From positions 930,001 to 994,000 of the forward strand of contig NZ_OZ061318.1 of the NCBI RefSeq assembly GCF_964063345.1: 64,000 bases of DNA, given 5' to 3'. The stretch is from Pseudomonas lini. Lineage in GTDB: Bacteria; Pseudomonadota; Gammaproteobacteria; Pseudomonadales; Pseudomonadaceae. The notes under the pieces were generated by a model, which was not told where the DNA came from, did not search any database, and saw only the letters and a program-made list of their open reading frames with translations. Shown in pieces: positions 18,036 to 26,978 of this stretch (its first letter is position 1; each line of letters starts with the position of its first letter). Both the position numbers and the translations under genes were made by a program.

Positions 18036-18953
18036 TTGGCTCAAGCAAATCGTATTAGCGTGTGCATCGTTTCTTTTTCGGGCGATGCACACGCTGAAAT
18101 AATTTCTTCTATCCTGGAGAGAAAATATTCCGCTTACGTGAAAACAATCCACGCAGATCAATGTCAGGATATTTTGTCTCTGAACTACGGAAATATACAA
18201 AAAAATAAAAACATCATTTATGACGTGATATGGATTCGTAGAAAAAATTTCCTTTACTTAAAGCCGGATATCAATATTAACTTTGACTTGGCAATCAATT
18301 CAGCTCAATCCAGCCAAGATGCGCTGGATGCATTTATTTCTCAAAGTGGCCGCCATTTTATTAATCCCATTGACAAAGCTGCAAAGATCGAAAACAAGGC
18401 GATTCAGCTACGAATCTCAGAATCTGCCGGATTGAGAACACCATTAACACTGATCTCAACTTCCTACACGGAAATCATGGAGTTTGAGAACAACCATGGT
18501 CCGCTAGTAATTAAATCAATGCGCTCAATCGGAGGATCTCCGACAGGTACTTTTCTGTTTAACGCGCATCTTATCTCTCCTGAAAATTGCATGCTGGCAC
18601 CTGCAATTTACCAAGAGAAAATATGCGGGACAAATCACCTAAGGGTCGTTGTTTTTGGATCAAAAATCCTACCATTCGAGTATGAAAGTAATAATTTGGA
18701 TAGTCGATTCGATGCCAGAAACGGGGCGAGTTTAGTAGCTGTAACGGAGAGCCTGAGAAGCGGAATTCTACGATTTATGGCGATTTCCGGGTTAAAGATG
18801 GGGATCTTTGATTTTAAAAAATCTAATGCTGGTGAGTGGTATTTTTTGGAAGTTAATCAACAAGGGGCGTTCGCATACTTGGATCCGCTGTCTGGCTATC
18901 CAATCCTGTTGGACTTCGCCAAATTCATCATAGATGAGGCAAACATCACCTAA
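18036..18953 (+). CDS. ATP-grasp RiPP-maturase-like ligase
   Basis: A 305-residue soluble protein with the ATP-grasp pattern: GPLVIKSMRSIGGSPTGTFL (nucleotide-binding Lys and Gly loop, about 150-170), YQEKICGTNHLRVVVFGSKI (about 190-210) and GIFDFKKSNAGEWYFLEVNQ followed by QGAFAYL (about 255-285, metal ligands D...E-x-N). This is the layout of graspetide/MvdD-type ligases, which use ATP to join side-chain carboxylates to hydroxyls or amines of a precursor. The start is TTG 18036, with AAGGGGGGA before it. Expected substrate: the 80-aa peptide just upstream. AT-rich; no exporter gene is adjacent. Confidence 0.75.
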   Translation: MAQANRISVCIVSFSGDAHAEIISSILERKYSAYVKTIHADQCQDILSLNYGNIQKNKNIIYDVIWIRRKNFLYLKPDININFDLAINSAQSSQDALDAFISQSGRHFINPIDKAAKIENKAIQLRISESAGLRTPLTLISTSYTEIMEFENNHGPLVIKSMRSIGGSPTGTFLFNAHLISPENCMLAPAIYQEKICGTNHLRVVVFGSKILPFEYESNNLDSRFDARNGASLVAVTESLRSGILRFMAISGLKMGIFDFKKSNAGEWYFLEVNQQGAFAYLDPLSGYPILLDFAKFIIDEANIT

Positions 18954-18992
18954 TCCTCCGCTCAATCCAAGTTCGAAAAGCCGGTATGGAAT

Positions 18993-19312
18993 TTATTCGT
19001 TCTTCCGGCCTGGAGAGAATAATGAATTTATTTTATATACGGTTCCGAGCGTCTACCCAGCCTCAGACCATCTTTCCACTAGGCAATATGCTCGAATAGT
19101 CAAAGCGTGGGTGACAGCCATTGGCCTTGATCCAACCATGTACGGTACCCCACACGCTACGGAGAACCAAGGCCTTGTTGATCCATCGCAGGACGAAGAA
19201 CCTGAGAGCAGTCCAACTCCTGCTTGGTCATACTAAGCTTGAAAGCACTGTCAGATACCTGGGAATCGAGGTCGATGATGCCTTGGGGATGGCGGAGCAG
19301 ACAGAAGTCTGA
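18993..19312 (+). pseudogene. Tyrosine recombinase C-terminal relic, frameshifted
   Basis: Two overlapping frames give the C-terminal end of a phage-type integrase: HLSTRQYARIVKAWVTAIGL in one, then after a shift near 19147 HTLRRTKALLIHRRTKNLR and LLGHTKLESTVRYLGIEVDD in the other. The catalytic H-x-x-R and GHT and the Tyr of VRYLG are recognisable. The N-terminal two thirds are absent. It begins 40 bp after the ATP-grasp gene, consistent with that locus being delivered by a mobile element. Confidence 0.8.
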
Positions 19313-19428
19313 CCATTCACTACGACGGTCGATGTTAGACCACCACTTTCCGTCCCATAGCTGCGTGTCATTTGTGTCTACAAAATCAGTGGCCATTCAA
19401 ATCAGAGGGCAGTGTTGTGCTGAGTAAT

Positions 19429-19647
19429 TTATGCCTGGCGTATCCTCAAAATGGAATCTGTGATGGCTTGAGCATTAGTGTCCAGCGTTTCCATGGCCGA
19501 CATCGCATTAACGGCGACACTGCCTACACCATTTTCTGAGAGCCACTTGGTTATTTCTTCTATCGCTGCACTTAGGGCGTGCTGATTGTGGAGGAGCAAT
19601 GCAAGAGCGTCCGCCGTGGCGATCTTGCAGTCTGAGTTATCTGGCAT
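19429..19647 (-). CDS. Small hypothetical protein, 72 aa, paralogue of 8992-9207
   Basis: ATG 19647 has AAGGATG seven bases upstream; longer starts have no ribosome site. The product (ADALALLLHNQHALSAAIEE, then ITKWLSENGVGSVAVNAMSA) is helical and shares its layout with the 71-residue protein at 8992-9207. Function unknown. It sits between an integrase relic and an IS-end relic. Confidence 0.55.
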   Translation of the reverse strand: MPDNSDCKIATADALALLLHNQHALSAAIEEITKWLSENGVGSVAVNAMSAMETLDTNAQAITDSILRIRQA

Positions 19648-19730
19648 GGCGGTCATCCTTGAGAAATGATGTCGGAAGCCTAGCTCATCTCGCCGTTGGC
19701 TGAGACTGGTGACTAATTGCCCAGATCCGC

Positions 19731-19833
19731 TCAACTGTTTGCATTCGACCTGACAGTCTCTTGAACTGCATTTGACCACCACGCCCCTGACTATGACCGT
19801 CTGAAGACGACCCAAAGAGGACGTTCGACGATG
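19731..19833. mobile_element. Relic of an IS21-like element end (copy A)
   Basis: TTTGCATTCGACCTGACAG and a diverged ACTGCATTTGACCACCA are followed by TGACCGTCTGAAGACGACC and an AGAGGACGTTC-x-ACGATG block. The same series, with the same spacing, is found at 26979-27101. Repeated TTGCATTCG-x-CTGACC motifs are typical of IS21-family ends. No transposase remains. Confidence 0.4.
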
Positions 19834-19889
19834 GCAGCTATCGGTAAAGAATCACCAACGGAAGGTCGAACTTGGGTGACCTCTATGGG

Positions 19890-20147
19890 CTAGTCGCTAT
19901 AATCGATCGTGGTGCACTGGTTGTACGGTTGGAGCCACATCGCCATCATTGGAGTGCTATCATAGGTGCTCAAAGAGATGCGATCCCAAAATTGAAGAGT
20001 TCCACTATATAGGCTGCAGGCTAAATGCTTGGTAGCGGCCCAGCCCGCCTTGTATTTTCGGGTGACTCGACGCCGCTTCCCTTCCTCATCGCGACGATAG
20101 GTGCAAGCTTGGAATTGGGGCACGCCTTCCAAGCCTAACTTTCCCAT
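19890..20147 (-). CDS. Uncertain 85-codon ORF
   Basis: An open frame starting ATG 20147, just downstream of a hairpin. The product (for example YRRDEEGKRRRVTRKYKAGW and ATKHLACSLYSGTLQFWDRI) has no recognised domain and no clear ribosome site. It may be the remains of a larger gene or chance. Listed because nothing else explains this stretch. Confidence 0.25.
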   Translation of the reverse strand: MGKLGLEGVPQFQACTYRRDEEGKRRRVTRKYKAGWAATKHLACSLYSGTLQFWDRISLSTYDSTPMMAMWLQPYNQCTTIDYSD

Positions 20148-20154
20148 ACAGCAA

Positions 20155-20179
20155 AAGGCTCACTCTGACAGTGAGCCTT
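20155..20179. terminator. Hairpin, perfect 10-bp stem
   Basis: AAGGCTCACT (20155-20164) and AGTGAGCCTT (20170-20179) with a 5-base loop. It is downstream of the minus-strand operon ending at 20288 and could terminate it; there is no long T-run on that strand. Confidence 0.5.
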
Positions 20180-20287
20180 CCTTTGCCCCATCTTTAATTA
20201 AATGCCACCTTTCTCGGTTGCAAAGAATCCACGCCTGATATCGACGCCCAGAGGCGGGGGCTCATCGACGATTTGAGCATCCCGTAC

Positions 20288-22777
20288 TTATGGCGCTGGC
20301 GACAGCTTCTCCTCCGGGTCGTCATTCTTGCGCAGTACGGTCACTGGACGGGGCTTGGACGTGCTGTCGGGATGGAACCCGTCAAGCCCGGAGAGCCGTA
20401 TCTCCAGCCGGTTCAGCAGCGGATAGCGGAGCCGTAGGGGCGGGCTTTCGAACTCATCGCAATCTCCAACTGTGGCGAATACGAGGATGTAACCCGGTCC
20501 GGTCAAATCTTTGCTGAGCCGGGGCAGCACCGTGCTCTGCCAGTCCTCCCATTTCGGCACGACCTCGAACGACACTAGCCACCAGCCGATCTTGCGATGA
20601 TTGAACACTGTTCCGAACTTGAGCCGACACCAATCCTCAATTTTTTCGCGACACCAGCTCAGCGCATGAATACGGCTGATGAATGCGTCGGTCGTTATGG
20701 CATCCAGGCCGGCAAGGTGCAGGTTACCGTCAAGCGCGGACTTGGCAAGGTCCGCCCGCAGCGGATTTGACGCATATACGTACCGCGTCCCGGATTCGAG
20801 CGACAGATACGGGCCGTAGTCGCCGTCCCATCCCGCCTCGCTCACCACCTCATTCGCCAGCACACGAGGATGATGCTGGTGATAGCCCAGTTCGCCATCT
20901 GTCAATGGGATCGACGTGAAGAGATGCCGGGGGGGCAGGCCGGGCATCTGTGGCCCGAAACCGTAGGTGCGGCTCGAGTCCGGCGCGACGGCCGGCCAGA
21001 AGGAATTCAGTGCGGCGCACAGCTTGGCGTCTTCGGGAAACGGACTTCCCAGCCCATAGTTGACCATCATGTTCCGGCCATCGCGCTGATGCTGCGAGAC
21101 ATCCCATCCCGGCGCGTAGACACCCGCCGCCGCATCGGGCAACCAACTTAGCGTCCGGCGTGGTGCTGAGATGGTGTTCAGGCTCGCTGCAACGCTGGGA
21201 AGCCCGACAATCGCGGTGACGGTGAAGCTGCTCGGATCGTCCAGCTCGAAGGCCAACCGATCGGGTGTTAGCGGATGCGGCAGGTTGCAATTGGGAAGCT
21301 GATATGAGAGGGCGAGGTCCTGGAGCCCCTCTCCATACCAGGTGAAGCGGCCGTCACTCATCGGTTGCGGACCGCCTTGAGGAAAAACCAAGCCGATGTT
21401 CGCCAAACCTGTCGGGACATTCTGTTTCCGCTCAATCCATTCCTCGACTTCGACCTGATCGACTTGGGGGAAATAATCTGTCGCCGTTACGAGAGAGTAG
21501 GCGCAATGGATTGGCAGACTGATGCCGTCGACTGGCCTCACGGTTAGCACCCCGTCGCAGCTGTTGTCGATGAAGTGCGCGGCCTCATAGCTGCCGGTCT
21601 CAAGAACTTTCGATGCGAATGTGGCTGAATCAAGTTGATTCAGATCCGCCAGCACGTCGGCCTTCGGCTCGTGGCGAATATTCAGATACTCCGGAGCCGC
21701 TCGACTACCCCCGCGCGCCTCGATTTCCAGAGTCGACCAGTAGCGGTTCAGTCGGTGCCGCGTCGTGCGCTTCTTCGGAACTATGAAGCGAGCCAATTCT
21801 TCCTTGTCGCCTACCTTCTGGGTTGCCGTTGCGACCACCTTACCGGTGACTGGCATGACTTGGCAGGATGCGCCAACAGGCGAGAGGCGTACGAGCGTCG
21901 TGTCCGTTCGTGAATCCCGAACAAACGGATACGCCTTGAGATTGAACGGAATGTCCGGATGGGGCGGCACGAACGCATCATTCTCACCGCCCTGTTCGTC
22001 ATGAACCCGTGAGAGCTTTTCGTTGACATGTACCTCGGCATAGTCGACCCCTCCAAGGTGAACCGGCACTATGTTGTCGTTCTCATCCCTACGGAAGAGG
22101 CATTCGTCGCCCGGAAAAACCTTGTGAACCGGAAACAGGAATATTAACTCGCCATCGACCTTCGAGGGGCGCAGGACGGCGCCGTCAGGACCACGCACCC
22201 GGCGTTCTGCAATGAAGAGGCCGTAGCGGGCCGGAAGCACCCTGAAGCCTTTGATGCCGACACCGGGATTAACGACGTAGCCGCGTGATAGGCCGTCGTA
22301 TTCTTCGGGATGCGTTCCTACTCGCGCGACCCCTGCGCGGGAAAAGGCGATATCCGCGTGCTGGCGATGTGTCGTACGCCGCTGATCCCGGTACTGATAT
22401 GCGAAGACCGCCAGAACCGGGTCCCGCAGCTCCGCCAGCGTCATACGACGCTGGCTATAGATGTAGTTCTCGACGACATCTAGCTGGGCGAGTGTTGGAA
22501 ACACCGACAGGGACAGCGCGGCGCAGCAGGGACTGGCCAACGCGTGATAGAGCAGGCTCAAGCCCAGGTTTCCCGGCTCGACTCCGCGAACCCCGGCAAG
22601 CGAGAATTCCTCGAATCCCGGCATGCTCCTGTCTACTTTCAGAGGCCTGCTCATTTCCTCTACCAGGCGGTCCAGCGGGACAGTGATATCCAAGCCATGG
22701 AGGGCAAACAATTCGCCCCAGCCATGGGGCGCCAGCGCGTCGAGAACTGTCGTTTTCATTTGCTCGATCAGGGTCAT
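20288..22777 (-). CDS. Unknown 829-aa protein of the LodB-like/cupredoxin operon
   Basis: A large soluble protein without signal peptide or membrane segment; AGGAGGAATC before ATG 22777 fixes the start. I know no named family. Notable is LCAALNSFWPAVAPDSSRTY, with Cys587 and Trp594 seven residues apart in a conserved-looking stretch. Other aromatic and His clusters are GYHQHHPR and WCREKIEDWC. It is the third gene after a LodB-like flavoprotein and a copper protein. LodB-type enzymes build the Cys-Trp quinone cofactor of LodA-like oxidases encoded beside them, so this protein may be a new, distant quinoprotein oxidase. That idea rests on context; the family could be structural instead. Confidence 0.6.
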   Translation of the reverse strand: MTLIEQMKTTVLDALAPHGWGELFALHGLDITVPLDRLVEEMSRPLKVDRSMPGFEEFSLAGVRGVEPGNLGLSLLYHALASPCCAALSLSVFPTLAQLDVVENYIYSQRRMTLAELRDPVLAVFAYQYRDQRRTTHRQHADIAFSRAGVARVGTHPEEYDGLSRGYVVNPGVGIKGFRVLPARYGLFIAERRVRGPDGAVLRPSKVDGELIFLFPVHKVFPGDECLFRRDENDNIVPVHLGGVDYAEVHVNEKLSRVHDEQGGENDAFVPPHPDIPFNLKAYPFVRDSRTDTTLVRLSPVGASCQVMPVTGKVVATATQKVGDKEELARFIVPKKRTTRHRLNRYWSTLEIEARGGSRAAPEYLNIRHEPKADVLADLNQLDSATFASKVLETGSYEAAHFIDNSCDGVLTVRPVDGISLPIHCAYSLVTATDYFPQVDQVEVEEWIERKQNVPTGLANIGLVFPQGGPQPMSDGRFTWYGEGLQDLALSYQLPNCNLPHPLTPDRLAFELDDPSSFTVTAIVGLPSVAASLNTISAPRRTLSWLPDAAAGVYAPGWDVSQHQRDGRNMMVNYGLGSPFPEDAKLCAALNSFWPAVAPDSSRTYGFGPQMPGLPPRHLFTSIPLTDGELGYHQHHPRVLANEVVSEAGWDGDYGPYLSLESGTRYVYASNPLRADLAKSALDGNLHLAGLDAITTDAFISRIHALSWCREKIEDWCRLKFGTVFNHRKIGWWLVSFEVVPKWEDWQSTVLPRLSKDLTGPGYILVFATVGDCDEFESPPLRLRYPLLNRLEIRLSGLDGFHPDSTSKPRPVTVLRKNDDPEEKLSPAP

Positions 22778-22811
22778 GATTCCTCCTAAGATTCTCAGAT
22801 CGACCGGGGCA

Positions 22812-23996
22812 TCAGGCGTTGTCGGGCAGGAAGACGCCATGGTTGAGAAGCCGCGTGTCGAAATGCAGCGACCTCGCCACATCGATCTGGCTTGGTGTGC
22901 CGTCTGCCAGCACTACTTCGTGCCGGAATGGGCCGCCCTTGAACTCAGACGGCTGGGCCCGACTGAAAGCTTTTCGCGGAAAAAGCGGGTCTAGGGGCGC
23001 TGGCGTGTACAACCCGCTCGGCGGTAGCCAGAAGACATGGAAGCTGTTGTCGACAAACGCGATCCGCTGAATCAGCTTGGCCGACAAATATTCGATTCTT
23101 TTCGCGGGTACCGAGAGCTGCACGACGCCGCCCGTCTGCGCCGCTGTCCAAAATGATGGGGCGGACGCAAGCTTCGCGACCGAGTGGAAGCTCGGCGCCT
23201 TGTTCATAAAGTGGTCGATGAAGATATCGTCCATATCGCCATAGATCAGGTATCGCAGCGATCCGTCGCTGCTGTCGTCATCGACATCGAAGGTGTGGAA
23301 ATGAAGGACCTTATCGATGCTGACCGGGATGTTCTCTTCGAGACCGGGGATGTCGACGCCATCGTCGGGATGTGCCAGGTCGGGGTAATACGTGAACGAG
23401 GCCGCCGGAAGCACTTTCGTTATCCCATCGCGAATGTCCGGCAGCGAAGTGTGACCGTGGAAGATCTGGACTCGCCGATCGCCATAGCCGGTATTGCGGA
23501 TGGCTTCATAAGCCTGGATATGCTCCGGCGTGGTCAGGCTTCCTTGCAGGATGACCTGGTAGCTGTGACGCGGATCGGCTAATACCGGAGTGTGCGACAT
23601 GAAGAAACGTTGGCCGGTCCGCCCGCCGGTGACGAATCCATGCAGATGATTGAAAGTACCATGCCCTCCGTGACCATCATGCCCTTCGTGACCGGGGGCA
23701 CCGGCATTCTCAGCAATGCCTCCGAGCGGAGCGTCGTCCCGGACATGCACCATCGACGACATTCCCGCGTGGTAGCGGCAACGGTACGGAAAATCGCCAA
23801 GACCGGAGAACAGCACCGGCGGCGAAACCTCGCCAGGCAACAACGGGCCCGCATTGAAGAAGAAATCCGCGTTGCTCTCGGTTTCGACAGAGTGCGGATA
23901 CGGGTCGAGATTCCGCCACACGACGTAGGTGCCGGGCCGGACGGTCGCCATGGGAAATGTGCTGTTCCGGATGTTCAGGATGAGCGTCTTCGACAC
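22812..23996 (-). CDS. Plastocyanin-like copper protein with His-rich linker, 394 aa
   Basis: GTG 23996 has AGGAGG five bases upstream and is the best start. The N-terminal 95 residues are a cupredoxin domain: RPGTYVVWRNLDPYPHSVET (first His ligand), then FPYRCRYHAGMSSMVHV, the C-x-x-H-x-x-M trio of type I copper sites. A His/Gly linker (GHEGHDGHGGHGTFNHLHGF) leads to about 270 residues of unknown, probably beta-rich structure with many His and aromatic residues. No signal peptide is visible. It lies between the flavoprotein (41 bp) and the 829-aa gene (34 bp) and may carry electrons for that system. Confidence 0.7.
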   Translation of the reverse strand: MSKTLILNIRNSTFPMATVRPGTYVVWRNLDPYPHSVETESNADFFFNAGPLLPGEVSPPVLFSGLGDFPYRCRYHAGMSSMVHVRDDAPLGGIAENAGAPGHEGHDGHGGHGTFNHLHGFVTGGRTGQRFFMSHTPVLADPRHSYQVILQGSLTTPEHIQAYEAIRNTGYGDRRVQIFHGHTSLPDIRDGITKVLPAASFTYYPDLAHPDDGVDIPGLEENIPVSIDKVLHFHTFDVDDDSSDGSLRYLIYGDMDDIFIDHFMNKAPSFHSVAKLASAPSFWTAAQTGGVVQLSVPAKRIEYLSAKLIQRIAFVDNSFHVFWLPPSGLYTPAPLDPLFPRKAFSRAQPSEFKGGPFRHEVVLADGTPSQIDVARSLHFDTRLLNHGVFLPDNA

Positions 23997-24037
23997 GATA
24001 ACCTCCTGTTTCAGTAGAAAAACGATACCAGTGGGTT

Positions 24038-25087
24038 TCAAATACTCTTCAGTTCAAACGCCGGGTGTTGCGTGATCGCCAAGGAGTTGGGTGCGCGCCA
24101 ATCCTTCCGCAACGTTTCGTACAGGTGCGTCAATTGGGCGGTATCCGCCTCAAACCAGTGTTTCATCCATGTCCGGTAGTCCTGTGCGGCCTCGGCCTGC
24201 GTGGCCTGCCCAGTAAGGATGGCTCTGGCGTTGTACGCAGCCTTGATGCCAGACATGACGGCACGAAGTACGCCATTCCCGCACGCGGGATCGGTGACAA
24301 AAGCTGCGTCGCCGGTGATGAAAAATGACGGCCCGGCAACAGAGGGGGCAATGCGCCATGTAACGTCCGCGCCACCGTTGCGGCCGCAGGACGACAGCGA
24401 AGACATTGTTGCGGGTGGTAGCGGCTTCTGATGGACACCAAAATGGAGCGATGTCCAGTTCACGACGTCCGCCGAGACTTGGGCCATCCATTGCCAACCG
24501 GCAGTGCTGGCTTCGAAAAGTTGCCCCTCAGGAAGATGTCCGTGGCAGTAACCGTAGAACGCGGTCAAACACGGCGATGCCGGGAGATACTTCCGCCCCA
24601 AGGAACGTGTCAGCCACGCGCCCTGCCCGCTTGCGTCGACGACGAACGCACAGCGGAATATCCGCCCATCAAATTCGACGCCTTCGATCTTTCCATTGCT
24701 GGAAATCGGAATCACCCGTGAACGATGGATGTGTAGTGTGACCCCAAGCTGCTGCGCCCGTGTCAAGAGGATGGCGTCCAGGTCGGCGCGAGAAACATGC
24801 AATGCCTGCCATGGACCATTGTCATCGACGCCGAAACTTTCAACAGACCGGCATCCTTCCGATATTACTGTACGGGTCGACGGCCTCACCGAGGACTTTT
24901 CAAGCACTTTATCGAAAACACCTAGATCCCGAAATAGTACTTCAATGCCAGGATGGAGGCATTCGCCCGGACGGAATCGGGGAAATTGGGATCTCTCTAC
25001 AAGAAGGACATTCAGTCCCCGCGCTGCCGCCCAAATGGCAGTAGCGCAGCCTGCTGGCCCGGCTCCAATGACCGCCAAATCGACCAC
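24038..25087 (-). CDS. LodB/tryptophan-halogenase-like FAD-dependent oxidoreductase
   Basis: A 349-residue flavoprotein. It starts at GTG 25087 (GGGAGGGG upstream) with the Rossmann motif VIGAGPAGCATAIWAAARGL. RFRPGECLHPGIEVLF follows near residue 40, and GDAAFVTDPACGNGVLRA near 260 binds FAD. The GE-x-LHPG pattern is shared by LodB/GoxB flavoproteins, which oxidise Trp in partner proteins to form cysteine tryptophylquinone, and by flavin halogenases. The halogenase W-x-W-x-I-P motif was not seen. First gene of the operon 25087 to 20288. Confidence 0.75.
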   Translation of the reverse strand: MVDLAVIGAGPAGCATAIWAAARGLNVLLVERSQFPRFRPGECLHPGIEVLFRDLGVFDKVLEKSSVRPSTRTVISEGCRSVESFGVDDNGPWQALHVSRADLDAILLTRAQQLGVTLHIHRSRVIPISSNGKIEGVEFDGRIFRCAFVVDASGQGAWLTRSLGRKYLPASPCLTAFYGYCHGHLPEGQLFEASTAGWQWMAQVSADVVNWTSLHFGVHQKPLPPATMSSLSSCGRNGGADVTWRIAPSVAGPSFFITGDAAFVTDPACGNGVLRAVMSGIKAAYNARAILTGQATQAEAAQDYRTWMKHWFEADTAQLTHLYETLRKDWRAPNSLAITQHPAFELKSI

Positions 25088-25905
25088 TGTTCCCCTCCCT
25101 GCGCGATCTGTCGCGGCGGCCTCGTTTGCGGCAAGTCCAAAACTGCTCCCTAGTATCAGCCTATCAGCAGTTATACGGATGTCGAGGCGCTCAGGCCGAA
25201 TGTCTGCATGTGGCGGGTGAACGGCTTAGTTGTGCATTGAACGGCGACTTTCGGGCTGCTTATGTGTGGGCCGCATTCATCTCCCTCACACGCCCCTGCT
25301 TTAAGCACCACTTCACCTATTGAACTGCGCACCCGACTCCTCGGCTGGAGCTCCTACCGCCACCCGTCAACGCATCAATCCGTTCGGTCTCTCCGTGCCT
25401 GACGCATCGAATGCCATCTAGGCAATTGGCTATCTTCTTTGTGTGACTCAGCACAATATCAAAAACAACACTTCACTTATCACCGAGTCGTTATCCCAAG
25501 CGACAAGGAGCGTCTATGCATCCCCCCTTTCTGTCCGCAGGTACGTGATAGTCTCCCGTCATTCTATCAATCGACTGGCAGCGGATCCGCTGCCAGGTTG
25601 AGAACTGCTAGCAGTTCGCGACCAAGCCCAAAAAGCTGGCCAGCGCATTCCGATAGCGGCTTCATTGCGCCCTATCAAGACTGGAATGGGTACAGGCCCG
25701 GAAGATCGGCCCACGATGCCTTGCGTCAATGTTCCATTCGGTGCCGTCGTAAGAACTGGGTACTGGGCAGAAACTCCTTCAGGTGCCGGCGATCGACCGG
25801 CAGATTGATAACAAACCTCGTTTTTCGGTATCAGAACACCCCGAGAGCGTGGAAAATTAAAAATAAAACTTGACAGAGTGCGCAAAATAAAAAACGTTAT
25901 CGGTC
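25088..25905. other. Gene-poor stretch
   Basis: About 800 bp between the flavoprotein gene and the toxin-antitoxin promoter. Only short frames occur, without ribosome sites or recognisable domains. It includes a 22-bp perfect palindrome at 25575-25596. Confidence 0.5.
25575..25596. repeat. Perfect 22-bp palindrome
   Basis: CTGGCAGCGGA is followed directly by its reverse complement, with no loop. It is not next to a gene. It could be a protein-binding site or a remnant of a mobile element. Confidence 0.8.
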
Positions 25906-25933
25906 TTGTTTTGGTCTGAATTTGGTGTATAGT
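25906..25933 (+). promoter_or_regulatory. Sigma70-like promoter of the toxin-antitoxin pair
   Basis: TTGTTT (25906-25911) and TATAGT (25928-25933), 16 bp apart, about 110 bp upstream of the antitoxin start. TA antitoxins of this type usually repress their own promoter. Confidence 0.45.
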
Positions 25934-26040
25934 GGTTGGTGTTGGGCAATTTCGCCCCGAAGGTTCTGAGCCGCGTTAAAACAGAGCCATCAGAGTTAGT
26001 TGGCGTCCGGGACGGACGTCACAAAGGAGGGTTTCCACTC

Positions 26041-26289
26041 ATGCGAGTCGAAACAATAAGTTTTTTGAAAAAACACGCATCCGACCTGCCATTAGATGAG
26101 CCAATGGTCGTCACGCAAAATGGTGTTCCTGCCTATGTTGTGGAGTCTTATGTTGACCATAAGCGCCGTGACGAAGCAGTTGCCCTTGTGAAAATGCTCG
26201 CAATCAGTTCTCGCGAGTATGCCCAAGGCAAGCATTGTTCTACTGATGAGCTGAAAGCCCGTTTGAGCAGGAGGTTTGCCCACAAATAA
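26041..26289 (+). CDS. Phd/YefM-type antitoxin
   Basis: An 82-residue protein; AAGGAGG stands 10 bases before ATG 26041 (the frame is open upstream but without a ribosome site). It begins METI-like ([20 protein letters not shown]) and continues [16 protein letters not shown], the N-terminal DNA-binding fold of Phd/YefM antitoxins. The C-terminal helix ([19 protein letters not shown]) would wrap the toxin. It is 13 bp before the toxin gene and likely represses the shared promoter alone and with the toxin. Confidence 0.88.
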   Translation: MRVETISFLKKHASDLPLDEPMVVTQNGVPAYVVESYVDHKRRDEAVALVKMLAISSREYAQGKHCSTDELKARLSRRFAHK

Positions 26290-26302
26290 TATAGGAGTCT
26301 AA

Positions 26303-26647
26303 ATGACCAAGTTCACCGTTCGTTACACCGAAATCGCTCAACAAAGCATCGAAGACCAGATCGAATATCTGGCTGATTATCACGGACTGCAATCTGCTTA
26401 CCAGCGGGTTGATGCCGTCGTTGACATCATCACAAATATACTCGCGTCCACCCCCTACGGTTATCCCGTCAGCCTTCAGTTGAGCGAGCTGGGTGTCATG
26501 CAATATCGTGAACTTAATACAGATGGTTACCGCGTCTTCTACGAGATCTTCGACGCGGATCAGACTGTCGCCGTTGGTCTGGTCTTGAGAGGTAAGCAGA
26601 GTGTCGAACGGGCCCTCGTTCGTTACTGTTTACTCAAAGCCTTCTAG
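26303..26647 (+). CDS. RelE/ParE-family toxin
   Basis: A 114-residue protein with ATAGGAG just before its ATG. The pattern FTVRYTEIAQQSIEDQIEYL and then the central PYGYPVS, with a C-terminal YRELNTDGYRVFYEIFDADQ and VAVGLVLRGKQSVERALVRY, is that of the RelE/ParE fold. Such toxins cut mRNA on the ribosome or poison gyrase; which one cannot be told here. All segments seem present, so this pair, unlike the others in the window, looks intact. Confidence 0.87.
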   Translation: MTKFTVRYTEIAQQSIEDQIEYLADYHGLQSAYQRVDAVVDIITNILASTPYGYPVSLQLSELGVMQYRELNTDGYRVFYEIFDADQTVAVGLVLRGKQSVERALVRYCLLKAF

Positions 26648-26978
26648 CTCTGACATTTCCCATCATGAGCGGACTGCTTAGTCTCTGTCCCGGCGCTTAG
26701 GTGCCGGGATCGAATCCTTCATCAATCTCTCCCTTCCTCCCTGTCTTGGTACTGACAGCACGCTCGCGCACCGGCTAGAAATGTGCGCTGGCCAATCGCA
26801 ACACCCGGCTACCTCAATCACCCAATACTACTGGCATTACGAAGGCGCGAAGGTCGCTCTTAAGGAGCGTTCAAATCCGCGCAGCCGCATGCTGTCCGAG
26901 CGCTGCCAGAAATTCCTCAACAACGATAGAACGCTTTACACCACCCGTCTTTGGATAATTGCATGGACTTGTCCACAC

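Noticed and set aside
25559..25885. 108-codon minus-strand frame
   Set aside because: No ribosome site, no domain, and it runs through a perfect palindrome; treated as non-coding.
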